Shown here: positions 25,470 through 35,182 of the stretch, piece by piece
How the letters are laid out: each line of letters starts with the position of its first letter
How positions within the stretch are numbered: position 1 is the stretch's first letter
Position numbers and translations under genes: made by a program
Notes under the pieces: model-generated
What the model saw: only the letters and a program-made list of their open reading frames with translations
Database searches by the model: none
Told to the model about the DNA's origin: nothing
Assembly (NCBI GenBank): GCA_019359275.1
Contig: JAHHHP010000012.1
Location: 1 to 64,000 of the forward strand
Source of the DNA: Myxacorys chilensis ATA2-1-KO14
GTDB lineage: Bacteria; Cyanobacteriota; Cyanobacteriia; Leptolyngbyales; Leptolyngbyaceae
Direction: 5' to 3'
Length of the DNA stretch: 64,000 nucleotides

Positions 25470-27653
25470 ATGTCTCCTCCCATCATCAAGCGCTACTTTC
25501 TCGCCGTTAACCGTTATAAATGGGTCATTCCTGCCGGGGTTGCAGTAGGACTGGGGGCAGCCGGAGTCATCGCCATTCAGCCTGAAGCACCACCCAGCTA
25601 CCTTGCTGAAGCCTCGCTTGTCTCTAATGCGCCGCCGATCGCGTTTTCAACCATTGGTACGGAAGTGCGGCAGCCTGTCGAGACGTTTACAGCCGAAACG
25701 CTGTTGCCGAAAGAGTTGATCGAAGCGATCGCAAAAGAGGTCGGACTTCAGCCCAAAGAACTGAGCAGCAATATTGCGGTCAAAATTGGCGGAGGTGGTG
25801 ACAAAGCAAAGGACGGCGGTGGGAAAGCACAGATCGATGTGACGTACAAAGACAGAGATCAGCAACGCGCCGTTAGTGTAATTGGGCAAGTGACGCAACG
25901 GATTGTCGAGCAGAGTCGGTCGAATAATTCGGCGCGATTGCGATCGGTGATTGACTCGATTCAGCAACGATTGCCAACGGTGAAAAGCGAATTGACGACC
26001 ACCGAGAACGCTCTGGAGAATTTTGATCGATCGCAAGGACCCCAAATTCTAGCAGCGCAGGATGGCAGCATCATCAAATCCATCACGGGGAGCCAGCAGC
26101 AGGCGAGAGATTTGCAACTCCAGTTAGACGGCGTAAATACGCAGATTCGCAGTTTACAGGCCAAACTGGGGCTCGATCCCAACCAAGCGTATGTCTCGTC
26201 CGCCCTAAGTGCCGACCCGATCATTGCGACTCTGCGTGCCCAAATTCAGCAAGTCGAGTCCCAAATGGCAGTTTTAGGTAAAGATTTGCGCTCTGAGCAT
26301 CCTCAAATGGTAACGCTGAGAAAACAGCAAGAAGCGTTTAACGAAGAACTGAGGAGACGAGCTGCTGAAGTAATAAGGGGCAATGGTTCTGCTGCCCCAC
26401 TGATCGGCAATGTGCGTCAAGATAGCAGCCTTGATCCGGCTAGACAGCAGTTAGCCAACACGCTAGTTAACCTCAAAACTCAACAAGAAACGCTTCAGCA
26501 ACAGCTAATTTCAACGGCGCGATCGCAGCAAGAGCTTCGACAGGAATTCTCTAGCATTCCTAATAAGCAGATGGAGCGGGTTCGCCTTGAAGATCAGGTG
26601 AGGCTCAAAAAGAGCCTGTATGATCAGATGCAGCAAAAGCTTGTCGATGCCAGAGCGGCAGAGGCCGAGACCGTCAGTAGCTTGAGCTTAGCGAAAAATC
26701 CATCCGTAGCTCCTGCCAGTCTCAAGGCTCCAAAAAGTATCCCAATCACGCTCGGTATCGGCGGTGTTGTCGGGTTGGTTATCGGGGCGGGTCTCGTCTT
26801 TTTACTTGATACTCTAGAAGGCACATTCTACACGGAAGAAGACTTGCGCGAAGCCATTCGACAGCGAGATGTGCCCATTTTGGGCGTTCTGCCGCGCGTG
26901 AAATCATTTATTCCCGGCAGTTCCCCAGTCTTGGCTCAGCCCAATTCGCCGTACTTTGAATACTATGAGCGGTTTCGGAGTAATTTGCGGTTGAGCGATG
27001 TGAAAGCGCCGCGAGTCGTGATGGTCATCAGTACAGTCGATGGAGAAGGGAAGACCGTCACGGCGTATAACCTGGCGATCGCGTCTGCTCGTGCGGGCAA
27101 ACGCACCTTACTGGTTGAAGCCGACCTGCGATCGGGGTCTGCGTCTCGCTACGTCCATCTATCGCCTGATCCCGATAGTCAAGTTGAGCCGCTTCGATTC
27201 TTAGGACAAATTAGCAACTGTATTCGTCTCGCGCCTGATGTGGAGAACCTTTATGTTGTGCCGAGTCCAGGTCCGCAGCAGCAATCTGCGTCGATTGTAG
27301 AATCGAGTGAAATGCGACGATTACTAGAAGACGCACGGGGGCGCTTCGACCTGGTGATTGTCGATTCTCCGGCGCTCAGTAAGTGCAATGACGCGCTCCT
27401 ACTCGAACCCTTGACAGACGGCATGATTCTCGTGACCCGGCCGGGCGTGACGCAGCAAAGCTTGCTCGAAACGGCAATTGATCAACTGAATGAATCGGAC
27501 AATTTACGACTGCTCGGAGCCGTCACAAATGGAGCCGACGTTCAGTTGCCGCGATCGGTCGAGGATGCGATGCTGGCTGAAGCACAGGAAATGCTTTCAA
27601 CCGAGGGTGCGGCTTCAAGTCACCAAAGCGTTCCAACACCCCATTTAAACTAA
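25470..27653 (+). CDS. Wzc-like polysaccharide co-polymerase / BY-kinase homologue
   Basis: 727 residues. A Wzz-type domain begins near residue 10 with one TM helix, followed by long periplasmic coiled coil (residues about 150-400) and a second TM helix near 425-445. The cytoplasmic part (residues about 490-690) is a P-loop ATPase: Walker A STVDGEGKTVTAYNLA with Lys528, Walker A' LLVEADLRSG, Walker B DLVIVDSP. It should set polymer chain length and couple polymerisation to export through the Wza-like protein. The C-terminal tail has no Tyr cluster (ends SSHQSVPTPHLN), so autophosphorylation of the usual kind is doubtful. Confidence 0.88.
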   Translation: MSPPIIKRYFLAVNRYKWVIPAGVAVGLGAAGVIAIQPEAPPSYLAEASLVSNAPPIAFSTIGTEVRQPVETFTAETLLPKELIEAIAKEVGLQPKELSSNIAVKIGGGGDKAKDGGGKAQIDVTYKDRDQQRAVSVIGQVTQRIVEQSRSNNSARLRSVIDSIQQRLPTVKSELTTTENALENFDRSQGPQILAAQDGSIIKSITGSQQQARDLQLQLDGVNTQIRSLQAKLGLDPNQAYVSSALSADPIIATLRAQIQQVESQMAVLGKDLRSEHPQMVTLRKQQEAFNEELRRRAAEVIRGNGSAAPLIGNVRQDSSLDPARQQLANTLVNLKTQQETLQQQLISTARSQQELRQEFSSIPNKQMERVRLEDQVRLKKSLYDQMQQKLVDARAAEAETVSSLSLAKNPSVAPASLKAPKSIPITLGIGGVVGLVIGAGLVFLLDTLEGTFYTEEDLREAIRQRDVPILGVLPRVKSFIPGSSPVLAQPNSPYFEYYERFRSNLRLSDVKAPRVVMVISTVDGEGKTVTAYNLAIASARAGKRTLLVEADLRSGSASRYVHLSPDPDSQVEPLRFLGQISNCIRLAPDVENLYVVPSPGPQQQSASIVESSEMRRLLEDARGRFDLVIVDSPALSKCNDALLLEPLTDGMILVTRPGVTQQSLLETAIDQLNESDNLRLLGAVTNGADVQLPRSVEDAMLAEAQEMLSTEGAASSHQSVPTPHLN

Positions 27654-27759
27654 GTGGTCTGCCATTTTTAAGGTGTGGGTTTAGAAAGAGATGTTTAGAA
27701 AGAGATAAGGAAGTCAGCAGAGCTATTCTTCCATCCTTATCTACGAAGTGTTGCCGCAG

Positions 27760-27805
27760 GCATTCTTATTTGTTGCAGCACTACCCCCGCAACAAGTAAG
27801 AATGC
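27760..27805. promoter_or_regulatory. Long hairpin between co-polymerase and kinase genes
   Basis: A 17-bp stem (GCATTCTTATTTGTTGC at 27760-27776 with 27789-27805, one G-U) around a 12-nt C-rich loop. It lies about 105 bases after the co-polymerase stop and 230 before the kinase start. There is no T run, so it may be an attenuator, an RNA processing site or a protein site rather than a simple terminator. Confidence 0.5.
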
Positions 27806-28033
27806 AGGTTGAAGGTAGCGCTGCCAACAATTGAGAGTTTATTCTAAAATTGGCTTCCCCCTTAAGATAGAGCCCTGACACCCTCCGATTGGCGTAGTCT
27901 ACTGAGGTCTGATTGGAAGCTGATCGGCGAAATCGCGTTGTCTATCTTTAAAAAGAGGATATTCTGTCGTCTCCCATCCATTCCAGTTCTCGCTACTGCT
28001 TGTATGGTTAATTTGCCTTTCCGCGATCGCGTG

Positions 28034-30736
28034 ATGTCTCTTAACCCAAACCACAGCCTCAAAGCTCGCTTGGGAGTAGCAACGGGTGGCATTGTGATTT
28101 TGCTGTGTTTGCTGCTGAGTTGGAGTGTGGGCAACACGACTCAAGAGCGGCTCCAAGCTACACAGGGAGAAGCTTTGGCAGAACTCGCCTCCCAAATGGC
28201 AGACAAACTTGATCGGGGGATGTTCGAGCGGTATCGCGAAATTCAAATTCTCGCTGCCTTGCCACCAATTCGGAATCCTAACGCTTTAGTTGCAGAACAG
28301 CGATCGCTGCTTAATCAGACCCAGCAGACCTACCCAGACTATGCTTGGATCGGCATCACAAACAAGCGAGGAATCATTACCGCCAGTACGCAGGGCATTT
28401 TAGAGGGGGTTGATGCATCGTCTAAAGACTGGTTTCGGAAAGCACAAGTCCGTCCGTTTGTGGGAGATGTGCATCGTGCTAAGTTGCTAGAGCCAATCTT
28501 ACAGCGTCCGAATCAAGAGCCACTTCGATTTTTAGATTTAGCGGCTCCTATTAGGGATAAACAAGGAAACTTGCAAGGGGTCATTGCCGCCCACCTCAAC
28601 TGGAAGTGGACAGAAGAGATTCAAAAGTCCCTGCTCGAACCGGTAAGACGCAAGCGACAAGTTGAAATCTTGATTCTCGATCCTCAAGGCACTGTGCTGC
28701 TAGGAGATCCGTCTCACGAAGGGAAGAGACTAACATTGCCCAATGTACAAACGGCACAGCCCAATCAGAATTACGCGATCGAACGGTGGACAGATGGAGA
28801 ATTTATTACCGGAGTGGCAGAAAGCCGAGGCTATCGCAGCTATCCGGGCTTGGGTTGGCGCGTGCTGGTGCGTCAAGATGCAGATGTTGCGCTTGCCCCC
28901 GCGCGATCGCTACAACGCCAAATTCTTGGTTTAGGGAGTTTATTTGGGATTGGATTTGCGCTTTTAAGCTGGCTTAGCGCTAGCCAAATTGTAAATCCTT
29001 TGCTCAAGATTACCGCGATCGCCGATCAGCGTCGGCAAGGAAACTCGCGTGTCGAAATTCCCATTGTTAAAGGACAGGATGAATTAGCCAAACTGTCCCA
29101 GTCGTTGCGCTACCTCGTGACAAGTTTAGAAGAGCAGCAAGCGGCACTGAGTGAGAGCGAAATGCGCTTTCGCCAAATGGCAGAAACAATTCATAGCGTC
29201 TTTTGGCTGTTTGATCCGCACGCTCACCAGTTGCTTTACGTGAGTCCTGCCTACGAAAAGGTCTGGGGGCGATCTAGGGCGAGTTTACTGAGCGACTTTA
29301 GCTCCTGGATCGAGAGCATTTATCCCGACGACCGCGATCTCGTCAGGACGGCTCCCGCAAGATGCCTCGCTGAGGGCAGTATGGATGAAGAATATCGCGT
29401 GGTTCGTCCTGACGGCTCGATTCGATGGGTGCGCGATCGCGGCTTTGTGGTGCGCGGTGAAAACGGACAACCCGATCGGCTGGCAGGAGTGGCGGAAGAC
29501 ATTACCGTTGCAAAGCAGCGTGAAGCGGAACGCAAACTGGCAGAACAAGAACGCGAACAGTTATTAGAGCGAGAACAATCGGCACGAGCTGACGCAGAAG
29601 CCGCCAACCGCATCAAAGATGAATTCCTGGCGATTCTGTCGCACGAACTCCGCACGCCGCTCAACCCGATTCTAGGCTGGTCAAAACTGTTGCAAAGCGG
29701 CAGGCTCAATTCGGACAAAACTCAAGAAGCCCTCAAGACGATCGAACGCAATGCCACACTTCAAGTGCAGCTCATCGACGATTTGCTTGATGTGTCCCGA
29801 ATTCTTAGAGGCAAGTTAAGTCTGGACATGAAGGCGGTTGATCTCCGCAGCGTAATTACAGCCGCGATCGACACTAGCAAACTAGCAGCAGAAGCCAAAG
29901 CGATCGCTGTTGAAACTAACCTGCCAACAGAGACAATAACGGTAATGGGTGATTCGAGCCGATTGCAGCAAATTGTCTGGAATTTGTTGTCCAATGCGGT
30001 GAAGTTTACGCCTAGCGGTGGGCAGGTCACAATTGACTTAGACAAAGTAGGGACTTACGCCCAAATTCAAGTAACCGACACGGGTAAAGGTATCAGTGCT
30101 GATTTTTTGCCCTATGTGTTTGAGCGATTCCAGCAAGAAGACGGCACTACGACTCGAAAATTTGGCGGACTGGGATTAGGACTAGCGATCGCGCGTCAAC
30201 TCGTCGAACTCCACGGCGGCGCGATCGCGGTAAATAGTCCGGGCGAAGATCAGGGTGCCACCTTTACCGTCAAGATTCCACTAGGGGTCAATGCTATTTC
30301 TGCCGATGTCTCGAAAGAAACAGTTTCTGCGAATTTGAGTGGCACTCGCATTCTCGTCGTGGATGATGATTCCGACTCTCGTGAATTGGTGCGATTTGCT
30401 TTGGTGCAAGAAGGCGCAACGGTAATCGCCGTTACATCAGGAGCCGCCGCAATTAACACCTTTCACTCAGAAGAAACTGCAACTGGTTCTCAGCTTATTC
30501 CCGATCTCCTTCTAAGTGACATTGGTATGCCAGACATGGATGGGTATACTTTGATTCGTCAGATTCGCAGCCTGCCCCCCAATCGTGGCGGAGCCATTCC
30601 GGCGATCGCGCTCACTGCCTATGCCGGGGAACTCGATCAGCAACGCGCGATCGCAGCGGGCTTTCAGCGCCATATCGCAAAGCCAATCGATCCCGATACA
30701 CTAATAGAAGCGATCGCGCTTTTAATATGCCGATAG
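28034..30736 (+). CDS. Membrane hybrid sensor histidine kinase (Cache-HAMP-PAS-HK-REC)
   Basis: About 900 residues from ATG 28034 (ATG 28004 and an upstream start at 27938 are also in frame). Order: TM helix about 12-32; extracytoplasmic dCache-like sensor to about 300; second TM; HAMP; PAS (about 380-500); HisKA with ILSHELRTPLNP and phosphoacceptor His537; HATPase_c (N box QIVWNLLSNAVKFTP, G boxes DTGKGIS and GGLGLGLAIA); receiver domain with acceptor Asp829 in LLSDIGMPDMDG and the conserved Lys in HIAKPID. A stimulus sensed outside drives an internal phosphorelay. It sits next to a second hybrid kinase with a near-duplicate C-terminal half. Confidence 0.9.
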   Translation: MSLNPNHSLKARLGVATGGIVILLCLLLSWSVGNTTQERLQATQGEALAELASQMADKLDRGMFERYREIQILAALPPIRNPNALVAEQRSLLNQTQQTYPDYAWIGITNKRGIITASTQGILEGVDASSKDWFRKAQVRPFVGDVHRAKLLEPILQRPNQEPLRFLDLAAPIRDKQGNLQGVIAAHLNWKWTEEIQKSLLEPVRRKRQVEILILDPQGTVLLGDPSHEGKRLTLPNVQTAQPNQNYAIERWTDGEFITGVAESRGYRSYPGLGWRVLVRQDADVALAPARSLQRQILGLGSLFGIGFALLSWLSASQIVNPLLKITAIADQRRQGNSRVEIPIVKGQDELAKLSQSLRYLVTSLEEQQAALSESEMRFRQMAETIHSVFWLFDPHAHQLLYVSPAYEKVWGRSRASLLSDFSSWIESIYPDDRDLVRTAPARCLAEGSMDEEYRVVRPDGSIRWVRDRGFVVRGENGQPDRLAGVAEDITVAKQREAERKLAEQEREQLLEREQSARADAEAANRIKDEFLAILSHELRTPLNPILGWSKLLQSGRLNSDKTQEALKTIERNATLQVQLIDDLLDVSRILRGKLSLDMKAVDLRSVITAAIDTSKLAAEAKAIAVETNLPTETITVMGDSSRLQQIVWNLLSNAVKFTPSGGQVTIDLDKVGTYAQIQVTDTGKGISADFLPYVFERFQQEDGTTTRKFGGLGLGLAIARQLVELHGGAIAVNSPGEDQGATFTVKIPLGVNAISADVSKETVSANLSGTRILVVDDDSDSRELVRFALVQEGATVIAVTSGAAAINTFHSEETATGSQLIPDLLLSDIGMPDMDGYTLIRQIRSLPPNRGGAIPAIALTAYAGELDQQRAIAAGFQRHIAKPIDPDTLIEAIALLICR

Positions 30737-30826
30737 GCTCAGTTAGTAACAGGATCAGTGAATAATTGACTGGGTTAAACTGACTCGACCCAAAACCGCC
30801 CCAAAACAGCAGGTTTGCTTTGAGCT

Positions 30827-33800
30827 ATGACACGACAAGATACAGCAGCAGAGCAAGATTTACCCAGTAATCCACCTCCTCTGAGTGTAGAGGAGCCGCT
30901 CAACGCTGAGTATTACAAACGCCAACTTGAAGCGGTTTGCAACAACGCTACCCTCGCTCTCTTTATCATGGATGAGCAGCAGCAGTGCATTTACATGAAT
31001 GCGGCGGCAGAGCAACTGACGGGGTTTCGGTTGGCTGAAGTGAAGGGGCAGGCGCTCCACAATGTCATTCATCATACTCATCCGGATGGGCGTCCCTATG
31101 CGCTAGAAGACTGTCCAATCGATCAAGCATTTCCGCAGAACAATCAGGAGCAAGGAGAAGAAGTTTTCGTTCACAAAGATGGAAGCTTCTATCCAGTTGC
31201 TTATACGGCTAGTCCGATTCGAGAAGGCAATGGCGTTGTTGGCACCATTATTGAAGTTCGCGACATCACTCAAGACAAGTTAGATGAGCAGGCGCGAACA
31301 GAGCTTGATCGGGCGAAGACCACTTTTTTCAGCAACATTAGCCATGAACTCCGCACGCCTCTAACGTTGGTGTTAGGTGAAGCAGAAGAAGCGTTAGCAG
31401 ATGCTGAGGAACCGCTTTCTCTCCGGCAGCGCGATCGCCTTGAAGTGGTGCAGCGCAATGGTCAACGGTTGCTTAAGCTCGTCAATACGCTGCTTGATTT
31501 TTCTCGCCTCGAATCAGGACGCACGCAAGCGACCTATGAACCAATGGATCTGGCGGCGTATACGGCTGAGCTTGCCAGTGTATTTCGCTCTGCGATCGAG
31601 CGAACCGGGTTGCAGCTTGTGATCGATTGCCCTCCCCTGCCTGAAGCGATTTACAGTGATCGCGAGATGTGGGAGAAAATTATCTTCAATCTATTGTCTA
31701 ATGCGTTTAAGTTTACGTTTCATGGCTGGATTACTGTTCGATTGAGATGGCTAGACGATCGGGTTGAACTAGCCGTTGCCGATACGGGTATTGGCATTCC
31801 TAGCGAAGAGTTACCGCATTTGTTTGAGCGCTTTCACCGCGTTAGAGGTGCAGAAGGACGCAGTTTTGAAGGCTCTGGGATTGGCTTATCGCTGGTGCAA
31901 GAACTCGTGCAACTCCACGCTGGCACGATTGATGTGACTAGCGTTCTCGGTCGAGGCAGTTGCTTTACCGTTTCGATTCCGACTGGAACGGCGCATGTAC
32001 CAATTCATCAACGCGAGATCGGTCATACCGTCGCGATTAGCGCCAAAGGCGCAAACTCCGAAGGACATAGCGCAGAGCGCAACACAGACGGAACTGCGAG
32101 AACGAGTCCCTTCGTGACAGAAGCGCTAAGCTGGCTGCCGACTGACCATGAAGCCGAAGAGATCCAGGAGGTCAAGGCGGCTGAGCCTGCTGCTCGTATT
32201 CTGCTTGCAGATGACAATGCTGATATGCGCGAGTATGTCAAGCGGCTATTGAGCCGGAAGTATGAGGTTCAAACCGTGGCAGATGGCACTTTAGCGCTCA
32301 ATGTTGTGCGATCGTCGGGAGAATCGCATCTTCCTGATCTCGTCTTAACTGATGTGATGATGCCCGGACTCGACGGGTTTGAACTCCTGCGATCGCTCAG
32401 ATCTGATCCGAAAACGCAAAATATTCCGATCATCTTGCTCTCAGCACGAGCCGGAGAAGAATCGCGGATCGAAGGACTTGCAGCGGGAGCCGACGATTAT
32501 CTGATCAAGCCCTTTTCAGGCAGAGAACTGGTTGCCCGCGTAGAATCGAGTCTCAAACTTGCCCAACAACGGCAACGATCGCAATCACGAGAACATGCCC
32601 TGCGAACGGAAGCCAAAACCGCAGAAGCAAATCTGCAAGAGGTGTTGTCTACGCTACGCGACGGTTTTTTTGTGTTGGATCATCACTGGCGCTATCTTTA
32701 CATTAACGATCGTCAACTCGAAATTGCCGAAATGCAGCGCGAAGCGGTCATTGGCAAGAACGTTTGGGATTTCTTTCCCGATCTCGTTGGCACTGAGTTC
32801 TACGATCGCCTACATCAGGTGATGCGAGAAAAAACGCCGGTACAGTTCGAGTATTACTACAGCGCTTGGAATCGCTGGTTTGAAAATCGGGTCTATCCAA
32901 CGCCAAACGGCATTTCGATTCTATGTGCTGAGATTAGCGATCGCAAACAAGCTGAAGCCGATCTGCGAGAAAATGAGGCTCGACTGCGATTCATGTTAGA
33001 TGCCTCCCAAATTGGCGCATGGGATCTCGATCTCACCACAGAACCCCATACTGCTCACCGATCACTTAGACACGACCAAATCTTCGGTTATGAAGTACTG
33101 CTGCCAGAATGGAGCTACGAAATCTTTCTAACTCACGTTCACTCCAACGATCGCGCCTTTGTCAACGAGAAGTTTCAACAAACGCTCTCTGCCAATACCA
33201 ATTGGGATTTTGAGTGCAGAATTATCCACCCTGATCAAAGCATTCATTGGATTTGGGTACGTAGCAGTGTTTACTGTGACCAGAATGGCACGCCGACTCA
33301 GTTGTTGGGAATGGTCGTGGATATCACCAATCGTAAACGGGCTGAGCAAGAGCGGGAAGAATTATTACAGCGCGAACAAGCCGCCCGCGAAGCGGCCGAG
33401 CAAGCCAATCGAATTAAAGATGAATTCCTCGCTGTGGTATCTCACGAACTCCGCACACCAATGAATCCGATTCTCGGTTGGTCGCGATTGCTGCAACAAG
33501 GCAAACTGAAAGGCGAACGAGTCACAGACGCGCTCGCCACGATCGAACGTAACGCCAAACTTCAGGTGCAGTTGATTGATGATTTACTCGACATTTCTCG
33601 AATTCTACGCGGCAAAATGAGCCTTGCGATCGCGTCTGTTGATCTAGGTATGGTCATTTCTAGCGCGATCGAAACGGTTCGATTAGCTGCTGAAGCGAAG
33701 TCTTTACTGATCCAAATAACGGGTGCTAAGCAGGGCGTGATGGTCAATGGAGATTCAGGACGCTTACAGCAAGTTGTGTGGAACCTCCTTTCCAATGCCG

Positions 33801-34519
33801 TCAAATTCACGCCCCAAAGCGGGCAGATTACCATTGACCTTTCTTCTGGCAAATCTCACGCTCAGATTCAAGTAACCGACACCGGAAAAGGGATCAACCA
33901 CCAGTTTTTGCCCTACGTGTTTGAGCATTTTCGCCAAGAAGATGGGGCAACGACTCGCAAGTTTGGCGGTTTAGGGTTGGGACTTGCGATCGTCCGACAA
34001 ATTACTGAACTGCACGGTGGCGTGGTAGGAGTAGACAGCCCCGGTGAAGGACAGGGAGCCACCTTTACCGTCAAAATTCCGCTGGCTACACATCAGGTTG
34101 AAGTGGCTCCTGCATCTGCGCCTGAACCGAGCGCTAACTTAAGGGACGTTCAAATTTTAGTGGTAGAAGATGAAGCGGATTCGCGAGACATCCTCACATT
34201 TATGTTAGAGCAAGAGCAAGCGATCGTCACGGCTGTATCTTCTGCCGCCGAAGCGCTCTATACCATTGAGCAATCAACTCCCGATCTGATTATTAGCGAT
34301 ATTGGAATGCCGGAGATGAATGGCTACCGACTGATGCAACTGCTGCGAGCAATGCCACGAGGAAAAACAGTTCCCGCGATCGCGCTAACAGCGTATGCGG
34401 CTGAATACGATCAGCAGCAAGCACTTAAGGCAGGCTTTCAGCAACACCTTGCCAAACCCATTGATCCCAATCAATTAATGCGGGCCATCCTTCAAGAGCT
34501 TGGCAAACCTTATTTTTAG
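30827..34519 (+). CDS. Double hybrid histidine kinase (PAS-HK-REC-PAS-PAS-HK-REC)
   Basis: 1230 residues, soluble. Order: PAS about 25-150; first HisKA with NISHELRTPLTLV, His173; first HATPase (IIFNLLSNAFKFT, DTGIGIP); first receiver, Asp509 in VLTDVMMPGLDG; two PAS domains about 600-840; second HisKA with VVSHELRTPMNP, His873; second HATPase (QVVWNLLSNAVKFTP, GGLGLGLAIV); second receiver, Asp1158 in IISDIGMPEMNG. The second kinase-receiver module is very like that of the preceding gene, so part of this protein arose by duplication. Two complete kinases and two receivers in one chain suggest a multi-step or integrating relay. Output partner unknown. Confidence 0.9.
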   Translation: MTRQDTAAEQDLPSNPPPLSVEEPLNAEYYKRQLEAVCNNATLALFIMDEQQQCIYMNAAAEQLTGFRLAEVKGQALHNVIHHTHPDGRPYALEDCPIDQAFPQNNQEQGEEVFVHKDGSFYPVAYTASPIREGNGVVGTIIEVRDITQDKLDEQARTELDRAKTTFFSNISHELRTPLTLVLGEAEEALADAEEPLSLRQRDRLEVVQRNGQRLLKLVNTLLDFSRLESGRTQATYEPMDLAAYTAELASVFRSAIERTGLQLVIDCPPLPEAIYSDREMWEKIIFNLLSNAFKFTFHGWITVRLRWLDDRVELAVADTGIGIPSEELPHLFERFHRVRGAEGRSFEGSGIGLSLVQELVQLHAGTIDVTSVLGRGSCFTVSIPTGTAHVPIHQREIGHTVAISAKGANSEGHSAERNTDGTARTSPFVTEALSWLPTDHEAEEIQEVKAAEPAARILLADDNADMREYVKRLLSRKYEVQTVADGTLALNVVRSSGESHLPDLVLTDVMMPGLDGFELLRSLRSDPKTQNIPIILLSARAGEESRIEGLAAGADDYLIKPFSGRELVARVESSLKLAQQRQRSQSREHALRTEAKTAEANLQEVLSTLRDGFFVLDHHWRYLYINDRQLEIAEMQREAVIGKNVWDFFPDLVGTEFYDRLHQVMREKTPVQFEYYYSAWNRWFENRVYPTPNGISILCAEISDRKQAEADLRENEARLRFMLDASQIGAWDLDLTTEPHTAHRSLRHDQIFGYEVLLPEWSYEIFLTHVHSNDRAFVNEKFQQTLSANTNWDFECRIIHPDQSIHWIWVRSSVYCDQNGTPTQLLGMVVDITNRKRAEQEREELLQREQAAREAAEQANRIKDEFLAVVSHELRTPMNPILGWSRLLQQGKLKGERVTDALATIERNAKLQVQLIDDLLDISRILRGKMSLAIASVDLGMVISSAIETVRLAAEAKSLLIQITGAKQGVMVNGDSGRLQQVVWNLLSNAVKFTPQSGQITIDLSSGKSHAQIQVTDTGKGINHQFLPYVFEHFRQEDGATTRKFGGLGLGLAIVRQITELHGGVVGVDSPGEGQGATFTVKIPLATHQVEVAPASAPEPSANLRDVQILVVEDEADSRDILTFMLEQEQAIVTAVSSAAEALYTIEQSTPDLIISDIGMPEMNGYRLMQLLRAMPRGKTVPAIALTAYAAEYDQQQALKAGFQQHLAKPIDPNQLMRAILQELGKPYF

Positions 34520-34530
34520 CAAATAAAGGC

Positions 34531-34986
34531 TTAACGAAAAAGGGTTTGTCCGACTGGTGAAGCAAGGGCATCGTTCTGGAGTATTCCTAACGTTATGAGT
34601 TCGTAAATTCGTGAACCGTGATAGCCAAGCAACATCATCAACAGAAAAACTTGAATTTTAGATTGAGCTAGAAGCTTTACATAAAACATCTGAACCGACT
34701 GATTTAGAATCAGTTCTAACAACAGATGAATCGTTGCAATTAGAAATGCTGTAAACAACACTGGTGAGAATAAATGATAAGCGGTAGCTTGATTAAATTG
34801 TCCATGCCCGATCGCAATAAATCCTCTGGTTAATCCCCAAGCGGGACAAGGAATGCCAATCCAATATTTTAGTGGACAGCTTAGAAATGAAATTCCCGAT
34901 TGCAATGTAAAACCGCCAATGATTGGCGCGATCGCGATCGCGCAATAGAAATATCGTTTAATCCGAGCCTGCTGAGATAATGGCAT
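34531..34986 (-). CDS. DUF2752 membrane protein
   Basis: 151 residues with three to four TM helices. The family signature is clear near residues 34-60: LSCPLKYWIGIPCPAWGLTRGFIAIGHG, the DUF2752 pattern CPxxxxxGxPCPxxGxTR. These small membrane proteins are widespread and of unknown function. The gene is convergent with the double kinase, with only 11 bases between stops. Confidence 0.8.
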   Translation of the reverse strand: MPLSQQARIKRYFYCAIAIAPIIGGFTLQSGISFLSCPLKYWIGIPCPAWGLTRGFIAIGHGQFNQATAYHLFSPVLFTAFLIATIHLLLELILNQSVQMFYVKLLAQSKIQVFLLMMLLGYHGSRIYELITLGILQNDALASPVGQTLFR

Positions 34987-35104
34987 ACTGCTTATTCACC
35001 CATCATTCACCATTAAAACCTGAACACAAGAAACCACCTATGGGATCTCCAATTTCTTCAAGGAATCGGAGATTCTGCACAATGGAAAAATTTATCCTGA
35101 ATCA

Positions 35105-35143
35105 AATTCCGCAGAAGGGCATGAATTGCCTTTCTGCGGAATT
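35105..35143. terminator. 17-bp hairpin downstream of the 35183 gene
   Basis: AATTCCGCAGAAGGGCA (35105-35121) pairs with 35127-35143 (one G-U), with a 5-nt loop. Read on the minus strand it lies 40 bases after the stop of the small membrane protein. A short T-rich stretch occurs only 15 bases later, so it is an imperfect terminator or a palindromic repeat. Confidence 0.5.
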
Positions 35144-35182
35144 GTGCGATCGCGTAAGATACTTAACCTTAGCGGGTTTAAC

